NCBI RefSeq assembly: GCF_002019735.1
Contig: NZ_KV917378.1
Coordinates: 3,870,869-3,934,868 of the forward strand
Source: Salipaludibacillus agaradhaerens
GTDB lineage: Bacteria > Bacillota > Bacilli > Bacillales > Salisediminibacteriaceae
Length of the DNA: 64,000 bases
Direction of reading: 5' to 3'
Both the position numbers and the translations under genes were made by a program. The notes below the pieces were generated by a model. That model worked only from the letters and a program-made list of their open reading frames with translations, had not been told where the DNA came from and did no database searches. This document shows, piece after piece, positions 55,273-63,848 of this stretch (its first letter is position 1; each line of letters begins with the position of its first letter).

Positions 55273-56448
55273 ATGCAAGAGAGAAAAAGTGCGTTTCAAC
55301 AGTTAGATTATTCGTTATTATTTTTTCTGTTTGTCCTTATGTGTATTAGTTTATTAGCGATATACAGTGCGGCTGGGCAATATAATGTTCCCATTTTCTT
55401 CGTCCAACGCCAAATTATTTGGTTTGCTGTAGGGACAATTTTAATGCTTGCCGCTATGATGGTGGATTATGAGAATTTTAAAAACTTTTCAATTCCTCTC
55501 TATATTATGGGAATGGTCATGTTACTTATTGTCCGCTTTGTCCCTTTTTTGAGCGCTGAGAGAAATGGTGCTAGGCGTTGGCTAGGGTTAAATAATGAAC
55601 CACTTTTTCAGCCTTCTGAGTTTGTCAAAATCTTTTTGATCATTGCTCTGGCTCATTTAATTTTTTTGATTGCAAAAAAACCGCGAGAAAAATCCTTTAA
55701 ATCAGATTGTATTGTTGTGGGAAAAATCTTAGCTGTCGGTTTGCCGCCATTTGCATTAATTTTAGTTCAGCCGGACTTAGGAACGGCGTTAGTTATTGCA
55801 GCAATTATTTTTATTATGATTTTAATGGTCGGTGTGTCGTTTCGAATGATCGGATTACTCGTGGGGCTTGCTGGTTCATTTATTGCTTTTCTAGTCTGGC
55901 TTCATAACCAATATTTTGAGTTTTTTAGTATATTTATAAAAGGACATCAATTAAGCCGAATTTACGCGTGGCTCGATCCTAGTGCTAATACTGGAGGAGA
56001 GGGGTATCAGCTTTATCATGCAATGCAGGGGATTGGTGCTGGTCAGCTTTATGGGAGCGGGTTTGGAAGTGGTGTGAAAGCTCAAAGCGGTATTATTCCT
56101 GAGCTTCATACCGATTTTATTTTTGCGGTAATTGGTGAAGAATTTGGCTTTGTGGGTGCTACTGTCTTGCTCGTCGTCTACTTTTTGTTTTTATATCGCA
56201 TGGTTATCATTGCCTTTAACTGTAACAATAGTTTTGGAACTTACTTAGTAGCAGGTGTTATTGGGTTACTTGTGTTTCAAATCTTTCAAAACATTGGGAT
56301 GACGATCGGTTTAGTGCCGATTACAGGACTTGCGTTACCTTTCATTAGTTATGGAGGAAGTGCGTTAATTACGAACATGTTAGCGGTAGGTATCGTCTTA
56401 AATGTTAATATAAGAACGCGTCATTATATGTTTGGTGAAGAAGAGTGA
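55273..56448 (+). CDS. SEDS peptidoglycan glycosyltransferase, RodA-like
   Basis: Second SEDS-family protein, 391 residues with about ten spans. Motifs are NGARRWLGLNNEPLFQPSEF, VQPDLGTALVIA and ALPFISYGGSALITNM. The putative catalytic Asp281 lies in ELHTDFIFA, the same place as Asp280 of B. subtilis RodA. It is most like RodA-type elongation polymerases. It is encoded directly after another SEDS protein and 18 bases before a pseudouridine synthase gene. No penicillin-binding-protein partner is encoded nearby. Confidence 0.88.
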   Translation: MQERKSAFQQLDYSLLFFLFVLMCISLLAIYSAAGQYNVPIFFVQRQIIWFAVGTILMLAAMMVDYENFKNFSIPLYIMGMVMLLIVRFVPFLSAERNGARRWLGLNNEPLFQPSEFVKIFLIIALAHLIFLIAKKPREKSFKSDCIVVGKILAVGLPPFALILVQPDLGTALVIAAIIFIMILMVGVSFRMIGLLVGLAGSFIAFLVWLHNQYFEFFSIFIKGHQLSRIYAWLDPSANTGGEGYQLYHAMQGIGAGQLYGSGFGSGVKAQSGIIPELHTDFIFAVIGEEFGFVGATVLLVVYFLFLYRMVIIAFNCNNSFGTYLVAGVIGLLVFQIFQNIGMTIGLVPITGLALPFISYGGSALITNMLAVGIVLNVNIRTRHYMFGEEE

Positions 56449-56466
56449 TGAAATGAGGGAGTTATC

Positions 56467-57174
56467 TTGCGTGCGGATAAATTGCTAGCGTCGATGGGCT
56501 TCGGTTCTAGAAAGGAAGTCAAGAAGCTGCTTAAAAAAGGGGGCTTTACCGTTAATGAAGCCGTCGTGAAGGATGGAAAAACGCATGTCACCCCAGAGAC
56601 TGACACCCTTGAAGTATTTGGGGAACGGCTTTATTATAAACCTTTTATTTATTTAATGATGAATAAGCCTCAAGGGGTCGTCTCGGCCACGGATGATAAG
56701 CGAGATAGGACTGTCACTGATCTATTGGAACCTGAAGATGCGCTATATGTTCCCTTTCCAGTTGGACGACTAGATAAGGATACGACGGGGCTGCTTCTTT
56801 TAACAAATGACGGACAGTTAGCCCATAAACTCACATCACCTAAAAAAAAGGTGGATAAACAATACCTTGTGCATCTAGAGAAATCAATAGATGAAGCGGA
56901 TATTTTAGCATTAGAGCAAGGGATTGAGCTAGATGATGGCTACGTGACAAAGCCAGCTGTTGTGGAATTGGTGAATGATCAAGAAAAGGACGTCGTATAC
57001 CTCACAATACAGGAGGGAAAGTTCCATCAAGTAAAACGCATGTTTCAAGCCCGTGGAAATCGCGTTGTGGCGTTAAAGCGTAAACGGATCGGGCCACTTA
57101 ACTTGGATGAAACGCTGTCACTTGGCACGTATCGCAAACTTACGGAAGATGAGTTGGAGAAGTTGTTAGAATAA
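56467..57174 (+). CDS. ytzG: 16S rRNA pseudouridine synthase RsuA-type (YtzG)
   Basis: Converts a uridine (516 in E. coli numbering) of 16S rRNA to pseudouridine. The N-terminal S4 RNA-binding domain is at about 1-60 (RADKLLASMGFGSRKEVKK). The catalytic domain follows, with Asp103 in GRLDKDTTGLLLLTNDG and a C-terminal GKFHQVKRMFQA motif. It has 235 residues. The start is TTG at 56467, with GAGGG before it. It closely follows the RodA-like gene and is probably co-transcribed. RluB-type 23S specificity is the alternative, but the length and the position fit RsuA. Confidence 0.9.
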   Translation: MRADKLLASMGFGSRKEVKKLLKKGGFTVNEAVVKDGKTHVTPETDTLEVFGERLYYKPFIYLMMNKPQGVVSATDDKRDRTVTDLLEPEDALYVPFPVGRLDKDTTGLLLLTNDGQLAHKLTSPKKKVDKQYLVHLEKSIDEADILALEQGIELDDGYVTKPAVVELVNDQEKDVVYLTIQEGKFHQVKRMFQARGNRVVALKRKRIGPLNLDETLSLGTYRKLTEDELEKLLE

Positions 57175-57176
57175 AA

Positions 57177-57212
57177 AAAGCTAGGAGATATTATCTCCTA
57201 GCTCGTTCTTTT
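57177..57212. terminator. Bidirectional terminator between ytzG and ytzE
   Basis: AGCTAGGAGA pairs with TCTCCTAGCT around a 5-base loop. On the minus strand it is followed by TTTTTTTATTC, a strong signal; on the plus strand by CGTTCTTTT. Confidence 0.88.
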
Positions 57213-57371
57213 AAAAGCAAGATGTCTTATTTGCAACGTCTTTTATCATATATTTGTTCCGACTTTCCACAGGAGTCACCATCATTCGTTCCAAGTCGCA
57301 AACATTTTATTATTAATTTCAAATGTTTTTCGTTATATTGAGCGTGCCATTGTACTATGACGTTCATTCAA

Positions 57372-57590
57372 TTAAGAGACTTTTACTTTTTTCTTAGTTG
57401 TTGTCCAAACGCCTCGTTCTGTACTTACTACGAGCTTGTTGTATTCTAACACATTAAGATCCCGCTGGACAGTTCGTTCAGTGATCCCAAACTCCTCAAC
57501 TAATTCTTTTGTAGAGACGCTTCCCTTTTTTTTGATAAATAAGTAAATTGATTTAATTCGGGTTAACATCCGCTCAGTTGAAGGATTCAA
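57372..57590 (-). CDS. ytzE: DeoR-type helix-turn-helix protein YtzE
   Basis: Small 72-residue DNA-binding protein made of little more than the DeoR-family winged helix (MLTRIKSIYLFIKKKGSVST, then ITERTVQRDLNVLEYNKLV). It lacks the sugar-binding domain of full-length DeoR regulators. B. subtilis YtzE has the same form and location; its target is unknown. The start is TTG at 57590, with AAGGAG 8 bases upstream. It is transcribed alone on the minus strand. Confidence 0.88.
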   Translation of the reverse strand: MNPSTERMLTRIKSIYLFIKKKGSVSTKELVEEFGITERTVQRDLNVLEYNKLVVSTERGVWTTTKKKVKVS

Positions 57591-57971
57591 AAAACCACTC
57601 CTTATTAATGGTCACCTGTTTGTAATAGAAAAAGTGCGAATGCAAGGCGACTTTTTTTAAGACATTAAATTAAAGGGACAGATCAATGAATGTTAATTAT
57701 CAGAATACAAACGTCTCGGATAGTGAGATTGCCGAGTGAACGGTAAAGCCATTCTGTCAGAAGGTGTGAGAGACTTACACATGGTAAGGTATTAATGTTA
57801 GTCTATACGCCCCTCCTTTCTATAGTTTAACGCAGAAAAGGGTCACAAGTAAAGAAAGACTCATTTTTAAAGGAAAGAAGACTATGTCTTTATACTTATT
57901 CATTGGAAGTCTTTTCTAACACATGATAAAGTCGTATACTTATAAATATCGCTTTAAATGGAGGTTTAGAC
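57591..57971. other. Gap between ytzE and pepV
   Basis: About 380 bases between divergent genes. A weak promoter for pepV may be TATACT (57935-57940), but no good -35 box is seen. An imperfect hairpin AAAGAAGACT / AAGTCTTTTC (57881-57917) precedes it. No gene is seen. Confidence 0.4.
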
Positions 57972-59387
57972 GTGAAAAATTGGAAACAAGAGGTAGAAAA
58001 GCGGCAAGACGAACTAATTCAAAGTACATGTGAATTCCTGAAAATACCAAGTATGTATGATTCGGCGTCTGTGACTACGGAGGCACCGTTCGGTGAGGGG
58101 ATTGCGAAAGCTTATAACTGGTTATTAAATAAAGCCCAAAAAGAAGGCTTTCGAATTAAAGATTTGAGCGGTAAAGCAGGTCACATTGAGTGGGGGCAAG
58201 GGGACGAGGTAATTGGTGTTTTATGCCATATTGATGTTGTTCCAGGAGGAGAAGGATGGACAACGCCAGCTTTTTCAGCTGATATTAGAGATAATCATAT
58301 TTATGCAAGAGGGGCTCTTGACGATAAAGGGCCGACAATGGCTTCCTATTATGCGTTGAAGCTAATAAAGGAACTTAATATTCCGTTGAAAAAACGAATA
58401 AGGCTGATCATTGGGACGGATGAAGAAAGAGAATGGCAGTGTGTAAAGCATTATTTTAAGTACGAAACAATGCCGGATATTGGATTCGTACCAGATGCTG
58501 ACTTTCCAGTAATATGTGCAGAAAAAGGGATCGCTGATTTTCTTTTTTACAAAAAAGCGATTATAAGCGATGGCTTGGTTATGTCTTTCTCAGCAGGCAC
58601 ACGTTTTAATATGGTCCCAGATAAAGCTGTTGTGACGCTTAATCGTAAACGAATAAAGGACTTAGATCTCCTTAAGCAAGTGTTTACTGTTTTTTTGAGC
58701 GAAGAAGACTTAACAGGTAAGTGGGAAATGGATGAAGCTCGTGTTGTATTAACCTTCAACGGTCTTGCTGCTCATGGAAGCACACCAGAAGAAGGACGAA
58801 ATGCGGCATTAGCTGGGGCTGCTTTCTTAACAAAAATCTCGTTGAGAAAAGAGGAAAAAACGTTTTTCCAATTTCTAAATCAATTGTTTTATAACGATTA
58901 TCTTGGAGAAAGACTCGGTATTTCTTACACTGATGAAGAGCTAGGAGCGGTCACGATAAATATAGGAACTTTATCGTATGAAAGGGATAAAGGGATACGC
59001 GTAGGGATTAATTTACGTTATCCAAGTGGGGCTGACTATCAAACAATAATGAAGAATTTAATTAAAGCATTTGATACGATTGATATGGACACAGAAGTTG
59101 TCAGCCATCAAGAACCGCATGGTGTAAGAAAAGATCATCCCCTCATTAAAGTTCTCTCTGATGTTTATAAACGTCATACTGGTGAGAGTAGAGAGCCCAT
59201 TGCGATTGGCGGTGGCACTTATGCGAGAGCTTTACGAGCGGGAGTTGCTTTTGGTCCACTCTTTCCTGGGCAGCCGGATGTGATTCATCAACCAGATGAA
59301 TATATTACGATCGATCATCTCATTAAATTAACAGCGATTTATGCAGATGCTATGTCTATATTGGCAAGTAATGAACTTAAAGAATAA
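57972..59387 (+). CDS. pepV: Dipeptidase PepV (M20 metallopeptidase)
   Basis: Cytoplasmic zinc dipeptidase of the M20A family, 471 residues, that releases amino acids from dipeptides. The metal ligands are His86 in CHIDVVPGGEGW (with catalytic Asp88), the bridging Asp in ARGALDDKGP, the Glu pair in IGTDEEREW (catalytic Glu then metal Glu) and a later His in FPGQPDVIHQPDE. A lid domain lies between. The start is GTG at 57972, about 9 bases after GGAGG. It is followed after 24 bases by an MFS transporter gene and may be co-transcribed. Confidence 0.92.
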   Translation: MKNWKQEVEKRQDELIQSTCEFLKIPSMYDSASVTTEAPFGEGIAKAYNWLLNKAQKEGFRIKDLSGKAGHIEWGQGDEVIGVLCHIDVVPGGEGWTTPAFSADIRDNHIYARGALDDKGPTMASYYALKLIKELNIPLKKRIRLIIGTDEEREWQCVKHYFKYETMPDIGFVPDADFPVICAEKGIADFLFYKKAIISDGLVMSFSAGTRFNMVPDKAVVTLNRKRIKDLDLLKQVFTVFLSEEDLTGKWEMDEARVVLTFNGLAAHGSTPEEGRNAALAGAAFLTKISLRKEEKTFFQFLNQLFYNDYLGERLGISYTDEELGAVTINIGTLSYERDKGIRVGINLRYPSGADYQTIMKNLIKAFDTIDMDTEVVSHQEPHGVRKDHPLIKVLSDVYKRHTGESREPIAIGGGTYARALRAGVAFGPLFPGQPDVIHQPDEYITIDHLIKLTAIYADAMSILASNELKE

Positions 59388-59411
59388 GGGGAAACAGAGG
59401 TTAACATACTA

Positions 59412-60566
59412 ATGAATAAACGGACATTTTTAAACATGAAGGCATTTTATTTCTTTTCTTTTTTTGCAATAGGTGGACTCTTTCCGTTACTTACGGTTTA
59501 TTTAAATGATGTGGGGTTAACAGGAGCCCAAATTGGGGTGATAACGTCAATCGGCCCGATTGTTATGCTGCTTTCGCAACCCATTTGGGGAATACTAAGT
59601 GATTATACGAAGAAGCCACGAGTATTATTAACGATTGCAGTAATTGGAACAGGGATTATTGGATTCACCTATTTATTTGCTGAAGACTATGTTATATTCG
59701 TCACCATTGCAGCAGGTTTGGCCCTGTTTCAAAGTGCCATTGTCCCCTTATCGGATAGTATGACGATGAATTATGTGTCTCTCCATGGGGGGAATTACGG
59801 AAAAATTCGTATGTGGGGGGCAGTAGGGTTTGCTTTAGCTGTTTGGATTATGGGAAATTTATCTGACTGGTTTGGTCAACCTGTTATTTTCTATGGATTT
59901 GCTATCGTATTATTTATGAGTGCGTTTTTTTCTATTAAAATGCCGAATGGGACTGTCACCGCAGCGATTGATTTACGTGGTGGGATGAAACAACTTATCA
60001 AGGTACCAGGGTTTTTATTATTTCTACTTATCACCTTTCTAGTTTTCGGGCCTATTATGGCGAATAATTTTTATTTTGGCTTACTTATTCAGTTTACGGG
60101 AGGCACTTTGGCAGGTGTTGGTTTTGCGTTTTTATTGGCAGCTGGAAGCGAAGTGCCATTCATGCACTGGGCAGGAAATTGGATTAAAAAAAGAGGCGTT
60201 TTAGTCATTTTATTTGTGGCGTCATGTGTTTCTGGTTTAAGATGGTTATTTTACGCAGCAGGTCCTTCTCCGTTGTTCATTTATGTGACAACAATTATAC
60301 AAGGGTTCAGCATTGGACTATTTGTACCTGCCGCATTGCAATACGTGATAGATATTGCGCCAAAACAAGTCAGAGGGACAGCTGTTGCTGTTTATTCAGC
60401 TGCCGGAAACGGTCTTGGTGCTTGCTTTTTTAGTATTAGTGCGGGGCTTATTATGGATAGGTACACCATACTGTCTGTGTATATGTTTTATGGTACGCTA
60501 TCCCTCGTTGGGGCGGGCCTAACTTTATGGCTAATTAATAAGCAAAGGACAGTGAAGGTGGTATAA
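59412..60566 (+). CDS. MFS transporter (LacY/nucleoside symporter-like group)
   Basis: Twelve-span membrane transporter, 384 residues, of the MFS_1-like group that includes LacY, phenylpropionate and nucleoside proton symporters and B. subtilis YwbF. The loop 2-3 motif QPIWGILSDYTKKPR is visible, and KIRMWGAVGFALAVWIMG is typical of the group. The substrate cannot be inferred. Closeness to the dipeptidase gene (24 bases) may hint at a peptide- or amino-acid-related role, but this is weak. Confidence 0.82.
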   Translation: MNKRTFLNMKAFYFFSFFAIGGLFPLLTVYLNDVGLTGAQIGVITSIGPIVMLLSQPIWGILSDYTKKPRVLLTIAVIGTGIIGFTYLFAEDYVIFVTIAAGLALFQSAIVPLSDSMTMNYVSLHGGNYGKIRMWGAVGFALAVWIMGNLSDWFGQPVIFYGFAIVLFMSAFFSIKMPNGTVTAAIDLRGGMKQLIKVPGFLLFLLITFLVFGPIMANNFYFGLLIQFTGGTLAGVGFAFLLAAGSEVPFMHWAGNWIKKRGVLVILFVASCVSGLRWLFYAAGPSPLFIYVTTIIQGFSIGLFVPAALQYVIDIAPKQVRGTAVAVYSAAGNGLGACFFSISAGLIMDRYTILSVYMFYGTLSLVGAGLTLWLINKQRTVKVV

Positions 60567-60585
60567 TTCAGAAGAATAAAGCGGC

Positions 60586-60745
60586 TTTATTACGGATAAC
60601 CAGTTTGTAAAACGCCCGTCTCACAATAGAGGGGAAAGATAAACCTATATAGGCGCGAGGATAACGGACACTCATGTCCGATTCACCAACTATCAATCAG
60701 TGGGAAAAGAACGAAAACGCCCCCTGATTGAAGGGGCGCTTTATG
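60586..60745 (+). repeat. Dispersed intergenic repeat, copy 7
   Basis: A 160 bp copy between the convergent MFS and cysK-type genes. TTTATTACGGATAACC begins it. It has GGACACTCATGTCC with CGGACA / TGTCCG pairing, and CAATCAGTGGG / CCCCCTGATTG. The outer pairing is lengthened to TAAAACGCCC / GGGCGCTTTA with one mismatch. The open frame 60700-61020 runs through its end and is not a gene. Confidence 0.82.
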
Positions 60746-60811
60746 AAAAGTCGTTTTTATGCATTCCCGTTAACGTAGGGACAGTATATAGACGAATATT
60801 GAACGCTATCA

Positions 60812-61756
60812 TTAAACGTTCTGTGAGTCAAAATCAAACAAGTCAGTGGACAAGTAGCGTTCTCCTGTATCACACGCAATTGCGACGACGATCTGGTCTG
60901 GAGAAAGTCGCTTGGCTACTTGTAAAGCAGCATAGCATGCAGCTCCTGAGGATGGTCCCACAAGAATCCCTTCTTTTTGGGATAAATCCCGTGTCACTTG
61001 ATAAGCATCTTCATCACTAATTTGAAATATCTCGCTATACACGTCCTGATTTAAAATAGGTGGAATAAATCCTGGGCTTGTTCCTACGAGCTTGTGAGGG
61101 CCTGGTTTTCCTCCGGATAATACTGGAGATCCTTTAGGCTCGACTACATGTATAGTCGCATTTGGATACGCTTTTTTTAATTTTTCGCCTGTGCCTGTAA
61201 TTGTGCCGCCGGTTCCAGAAGCTGCTACAAAAGCAGATAGATCTTTACCAAGTTCGCTCATGGCTTTAATAATTTCAGAGGCCGTCGTATGGCGGTGCGC
61301 ATCAGGATTAGCGGGGTTCTCAAATTGCATTGGCATGTAACTGTTAGGTATTTTTTTAACTAGCTGATGAGCTCTTTCAATAGCCCCAGGCATCTTTTTG
61401 TCGCCGGGAGTTAATTCTACTTTCGCACCATAAGCTTTTAGAAGATTAATACGTTCTTGAGACATAGTGTCAGGCATCACTAAAATAGCCTTAAGGCCTT
61501 TAGCTGCTGCTGTCATGGCTAAACCGATGCCTGTGTTTCCAGAAGTGGGTTCGATAATGACGGAATTTTCATCAATTAGCCCTTGCTTTTCAGCATGTTC
61601 AATCATATTGAAAGCTGCGCGATCTTTTACGCTTCCGCTCGGGTTCATAAATTCTAGTTTAAGATATACTTGAGCCCCTGTTGTGACAGGGAGTTGCTGT
61701 AATTTAACAAGTGGGGTATCTCCAATGAGTTCGGACATGTTATTTACAATTTTCAT
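60812..61756 (-). CDS. cysK: Cysteine synthase (O-acetylserine sulfhydrylase family)
   Basis: PLP enzyme making cysteine from O-acetylserine and sulfide, 314 residues. The PLP lysine is Lys44 in PSGSVKDRAAFN; EPTSGNTGIGLAM (substrate loop) and the phosphate cradle GTGGTITGTGE are intact. It could be the YtkP-type paralogue of B. subtilis rather than the main CysK, so the symbol is for the family. A GGAAAGGA site lies about 12 bases before the ATG. No S-box or T-box is seen in front of it. It is divergent from thpR. Confidence 0.88.
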   Translation of the reverse strand: MKIVNNMSELIGDTPLVKLQQLPVTTGAQVYLKLEFMNPSGSVKDRAAFNMIEHAEKQGLIDENSVIIEPTSGNTGIGLAMTAAAKGLKAILVMPDTMSQERINLLKAYGAKVELTPGDKKMPGAIERAHQLVKKIPNSYMPMQFENPANPDAHRHTTASEIIKAMSELGKDLSAFVAASGTGGTITGTGEKLKKAYPNATIHVVEPKGSPVLSGGKPGPHKLVGTSPGFIPPILNQDVYSEIFQISDEDAYQVTRDLSQKEGILVGPSSGAACYAALQVAKRLSPDQIVVAIACDTGERYLSTDLFDFDSQNV

Positions 61757-61877
61757 CTCTGTTTGTCATCCTTTCCTGTAGACAGTACAACGTGTAAAAT
61801 AGTATTACCTATTAAAGCGATATGTTTAATTTTTATTGTATCACAGCTTCTTTGGAGGACAAAAGGAGGGGCCTATT

Positions 61878-62438
61878 TTGTCAGATTTCCATAGTTTTAT
61901 CGGAATACCATTGAATCAACAGATAAATAAAGTTTTTTCACAGCTACAAAGTGACTATGAGTTAGAAAAGTATTACAAAAAAATAGTCGATAAACATGAC
62001 TTTCACCTGACATTACTGTATTTAGGTGGATGGGATGCTCAAAACAGGGTAAAGTTATGGGAGCGGCTAAATAAGAGATTAAACGCCTATCCAACTGTTT
62101 CGCTAAGGTTTCAACAGCTCGATTTTTTCGGGAAACCGAAACAACCAGGTGTTTTTTACGTGAAGGCGGCTGAAAATCCTCACTTGTCCAATTTGCATAC
62201 GATCGTTCAGGAGGAAGCAGCAGCCCTTAACTTCCCGTTGGAAAAGCGGTCGTTTAAGCCACACGTAACTTTAGCGAAAAGGTGGAAAGTGACAACATCG
62301 AATAAGCCAAAACACTGGGAGTTCCCAATGGAAATGAATGACGTCTTTGTAACAGCAGATACTGTGTGCCTTTATCGGGTTCATCCGCACAAGCAATCGA
62401 TGTATGAGAGGCTGTCTACAATTAACTTATCTGAATAA
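61878..62438 (+). CDS. thpR: RNA 2',3'-cyclic phosphodiesterase ThpR (YtlP)
   Basis: Two-histidine phosphoesterase of the 2'-5' RNA ligase (LigT) family, 186 residues, hydrolysing 2',3'-cyclic phosphate ends of RNA. Both catalytic motifs are intact: His43-x-Thr45 in HLTLLYLG and His129-x-Thr131 in HVTLAKR. The start is TTG at 61878, 8 bases after AAGGAGG; the ATG at 61836 lacks a site. It heads a run ytlP-ytlQ in the same order as B. subtilis. Confidence 0.92.
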   Translation: MSDFHSFIGIPLNQQINKVFSQLQSDYELEKYYKKIVDKHDFHLTLLYLGGWDAQNRVKLWERLNKRLNAYPTVSLRFQQLDFFGKPKQPGVFYVKAAENPHLSNLHTIVQEEAAALNFPLEKRSFKPHVTLAKRWKVTTSNKPKHWEFPMEMNDVFVTADTVCLYRVHPHKQSMYERLSTINLSE

Positions 62439-62462
62439 GGACTTATGAGAGGGTGAATGTAA

Positions 62463-63413
62463 ATGGCACAACTCGTTAAATTGTCTGATTATGTTTCGCG
62501 TTACGAAATTGATATTTATCGTTATCCATCACGCTATGTTAGATTAAAAAGGGAACGGTGGGAACGGGTTAGACAAGATTGGGAAACCCGTAAGAAAGGT
62601 TTTCAAGATTTACCCTTATGGCACTCCTATGAAGATAATAGCGAATCATTTATTCAGAAATCATTAAGAAAACTTCCATGGAAAAAGTCTGAGATTCAAG
62701 AAGAAGTGGAGTTGCCTACAAGAACTGAAATAACGCATCATTCTTTAGAAAAACTAAAACAATCTTTCCGAGAAGAGCTCTTTCAGTTCCAACTTAATTG
62801 GGCGAGTTCTACTATTTCAGAGAAATCCCATGTGAAGCGGAGTTATTATTACGATAAGTTTTTATACTACCTCTTGCAAAATCTTCCTGATACTTTTTTT
62901 GTCTTCTATGAACCTGTGTTTTTTATGAAGAAGGCACCTGTGGATTTGGATGTCATTATTTTAACCCCAACGGAGTTGTGGTTAATAAAGCCTTTGAGTG
63001 GAAATGATCACACTATTTACCAAACAGAGACAGATAGGTTTTGGAAAAAAAGCGAGAATGGTGTAGAAGAGCGATTGTTAAATCCGTTTGTGACATTAAA
63101 ACGTATGAAGACGGTAGTAGAAACGATCTTAACAGAAAATCATATCACATTGCCTGTGAAAATGGCGGTAGTGGCTAAGGATAGCTTCATTGATGTACCA
63201 CCAGTGAGCAAGCGAGTTAATTTAGTGGATAAACGGCAAATTGAGAACTTTAAAAAGTTGTTATTAAAAAATCAAACCCCTATAAAACATCAGCAGTTAA
63301 AAGTTGCTGAAACATTGCTTGCACATTCTTTAACGATATCAGAAAACCGTTTGCAAGAAGAGATCGATGAAGAACAAAGAGAAGAGACAGATTCAAGGAT
63401 TGAAAATGATTAA
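62463..63413 (+). CDS. ytlQ: NERD-domain-like protein YtlQ
   Basis: A 316-residue cytoplasmic protein matching B. subtilis YtlQ by position and general pattern. The middle part (about 125-240) looks like a nuclease-related NERD-type fold, with DLDVIILTPTELWLIKPL resembling the beta strands around its acidic core. The N terminus is basic and helical, and the C terminus acidic. No activity is known. It follows thpR by 24 bases and is likely in the same operon. Confidence 0.72.
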   Translation: MAQLVKLSDYVSRYEIDIYRYPSRYVRLKRERWERVRQDWETRKKGFQDLPLWHSYEDNSESFIQKSLRKLPWKKSEIQEEVELPTRTEITHHSLEKLKQSFREELFQFQLNWASSTISEKSHVKRSYYYDKFLYYLLQNLPDTFFVFYEPVFFMKKAPVDLDVIILTPTELWLIKPLSGNDHTIYQTETDRFWKKSENGVEERLLNPFVTLKRMKTVVETILTENHITLPVKMAVVAKDSFIDVPPVSKRVNLVDKRQIENFKKLLLKNQTPIKHQQLKVAETLLAHSLTISENRLQEEIDEEQREETDSRIEND

Positions 63414-63475
63414 ATTATCCGTTAAGATAATAGAGGTGTTTGGAATTGAAATCATGAGGAGACGGGCTCATACCA

Positions 63476-63778
63476 ATGACTACTTATAAACTGACACCTT
63501 ACAATGGAAATCCGATCCTTCATGTTCGTAACATTTATGATTGGAAAGGACATAGAGGAATTGAATTATCACTAACTCACGAGAACATTACCGTCTTTGC
63601 TCACTCATTCCAATTGGCTTTGAAAGATTTAGAAGAGTGGTACTTACTGCATAGATCTGAAGAAAGCTACATGCAATTTAAGTCAAAGACGAAAGAGTAT
63701 ATGATTGAACCGGCTATGACATGGCGTGAAAAGAAAAGAATTGATGACAGCCTCGTAGACTGGATCAGTACCTTGTAA
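63476..63778 (+). CDS. Small protein of unknown function
   Basis: A 100-residue protein I do not recognise, with no membrane span or cysteine. It has a beta-rich first half (KLTPYNGNPILHVRNIYDW) and a helical charged second half (WREKKRIDDSLVDWISTL). The only nearby site (AGGAG) is about 16 bases before the ATG, which is long, but no better start exists in frame. It lies 62 bases after ytlQ on the same strand and may end that operon. Confidence 0.65.
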   Translation: MTTYKLTPYNGNPILHVRNIYDWKGHRGIELSLTHENITVFAHSFQLALKDLEEWYLLHRSEESYMQFKSKTKEYMIEPAMTWREKKRIDDSLVDWISTL

Positions 63779-63808
63779 GAATGATAGTGGGAGAATAGCA
63801 AAGACGAG

Positions 63809-63848
63809 GACAACCTTGCCTATGTAAAAATGATGGAGCAAGGTTGTT
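63809..63848 (+). terminator. Probable terminator at the end of the thpR-ytlQ run
   Basis: ACAACCTTGC pairs with GCAAGGTTGT around an 18-base loop, followed by TTAG. The T-run is short. From here to 64000 I see only AT-rich sequence without a gene. Confidence 0.6.

Noticed and set aside
2673-60745. CRISPR-like interpretation of the many repeats
   Set aside because: Copies are about 160 bp, kilobases apart and on both strands, with no spacers and no cas genes.
2673-60745. Insertion sequence interpretation of the repeats
   Set aside because: No copy holds a transposase frame and I found no clear target duplications; a MITE remains possible and is listed as a finding.
60700-61020. 106-codon frame over the repeat and the 3' end of the cysteine synthase gene
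   Set aside because: Its first part is repeat sequence and the rest is antisense to cysK; no coding signature.
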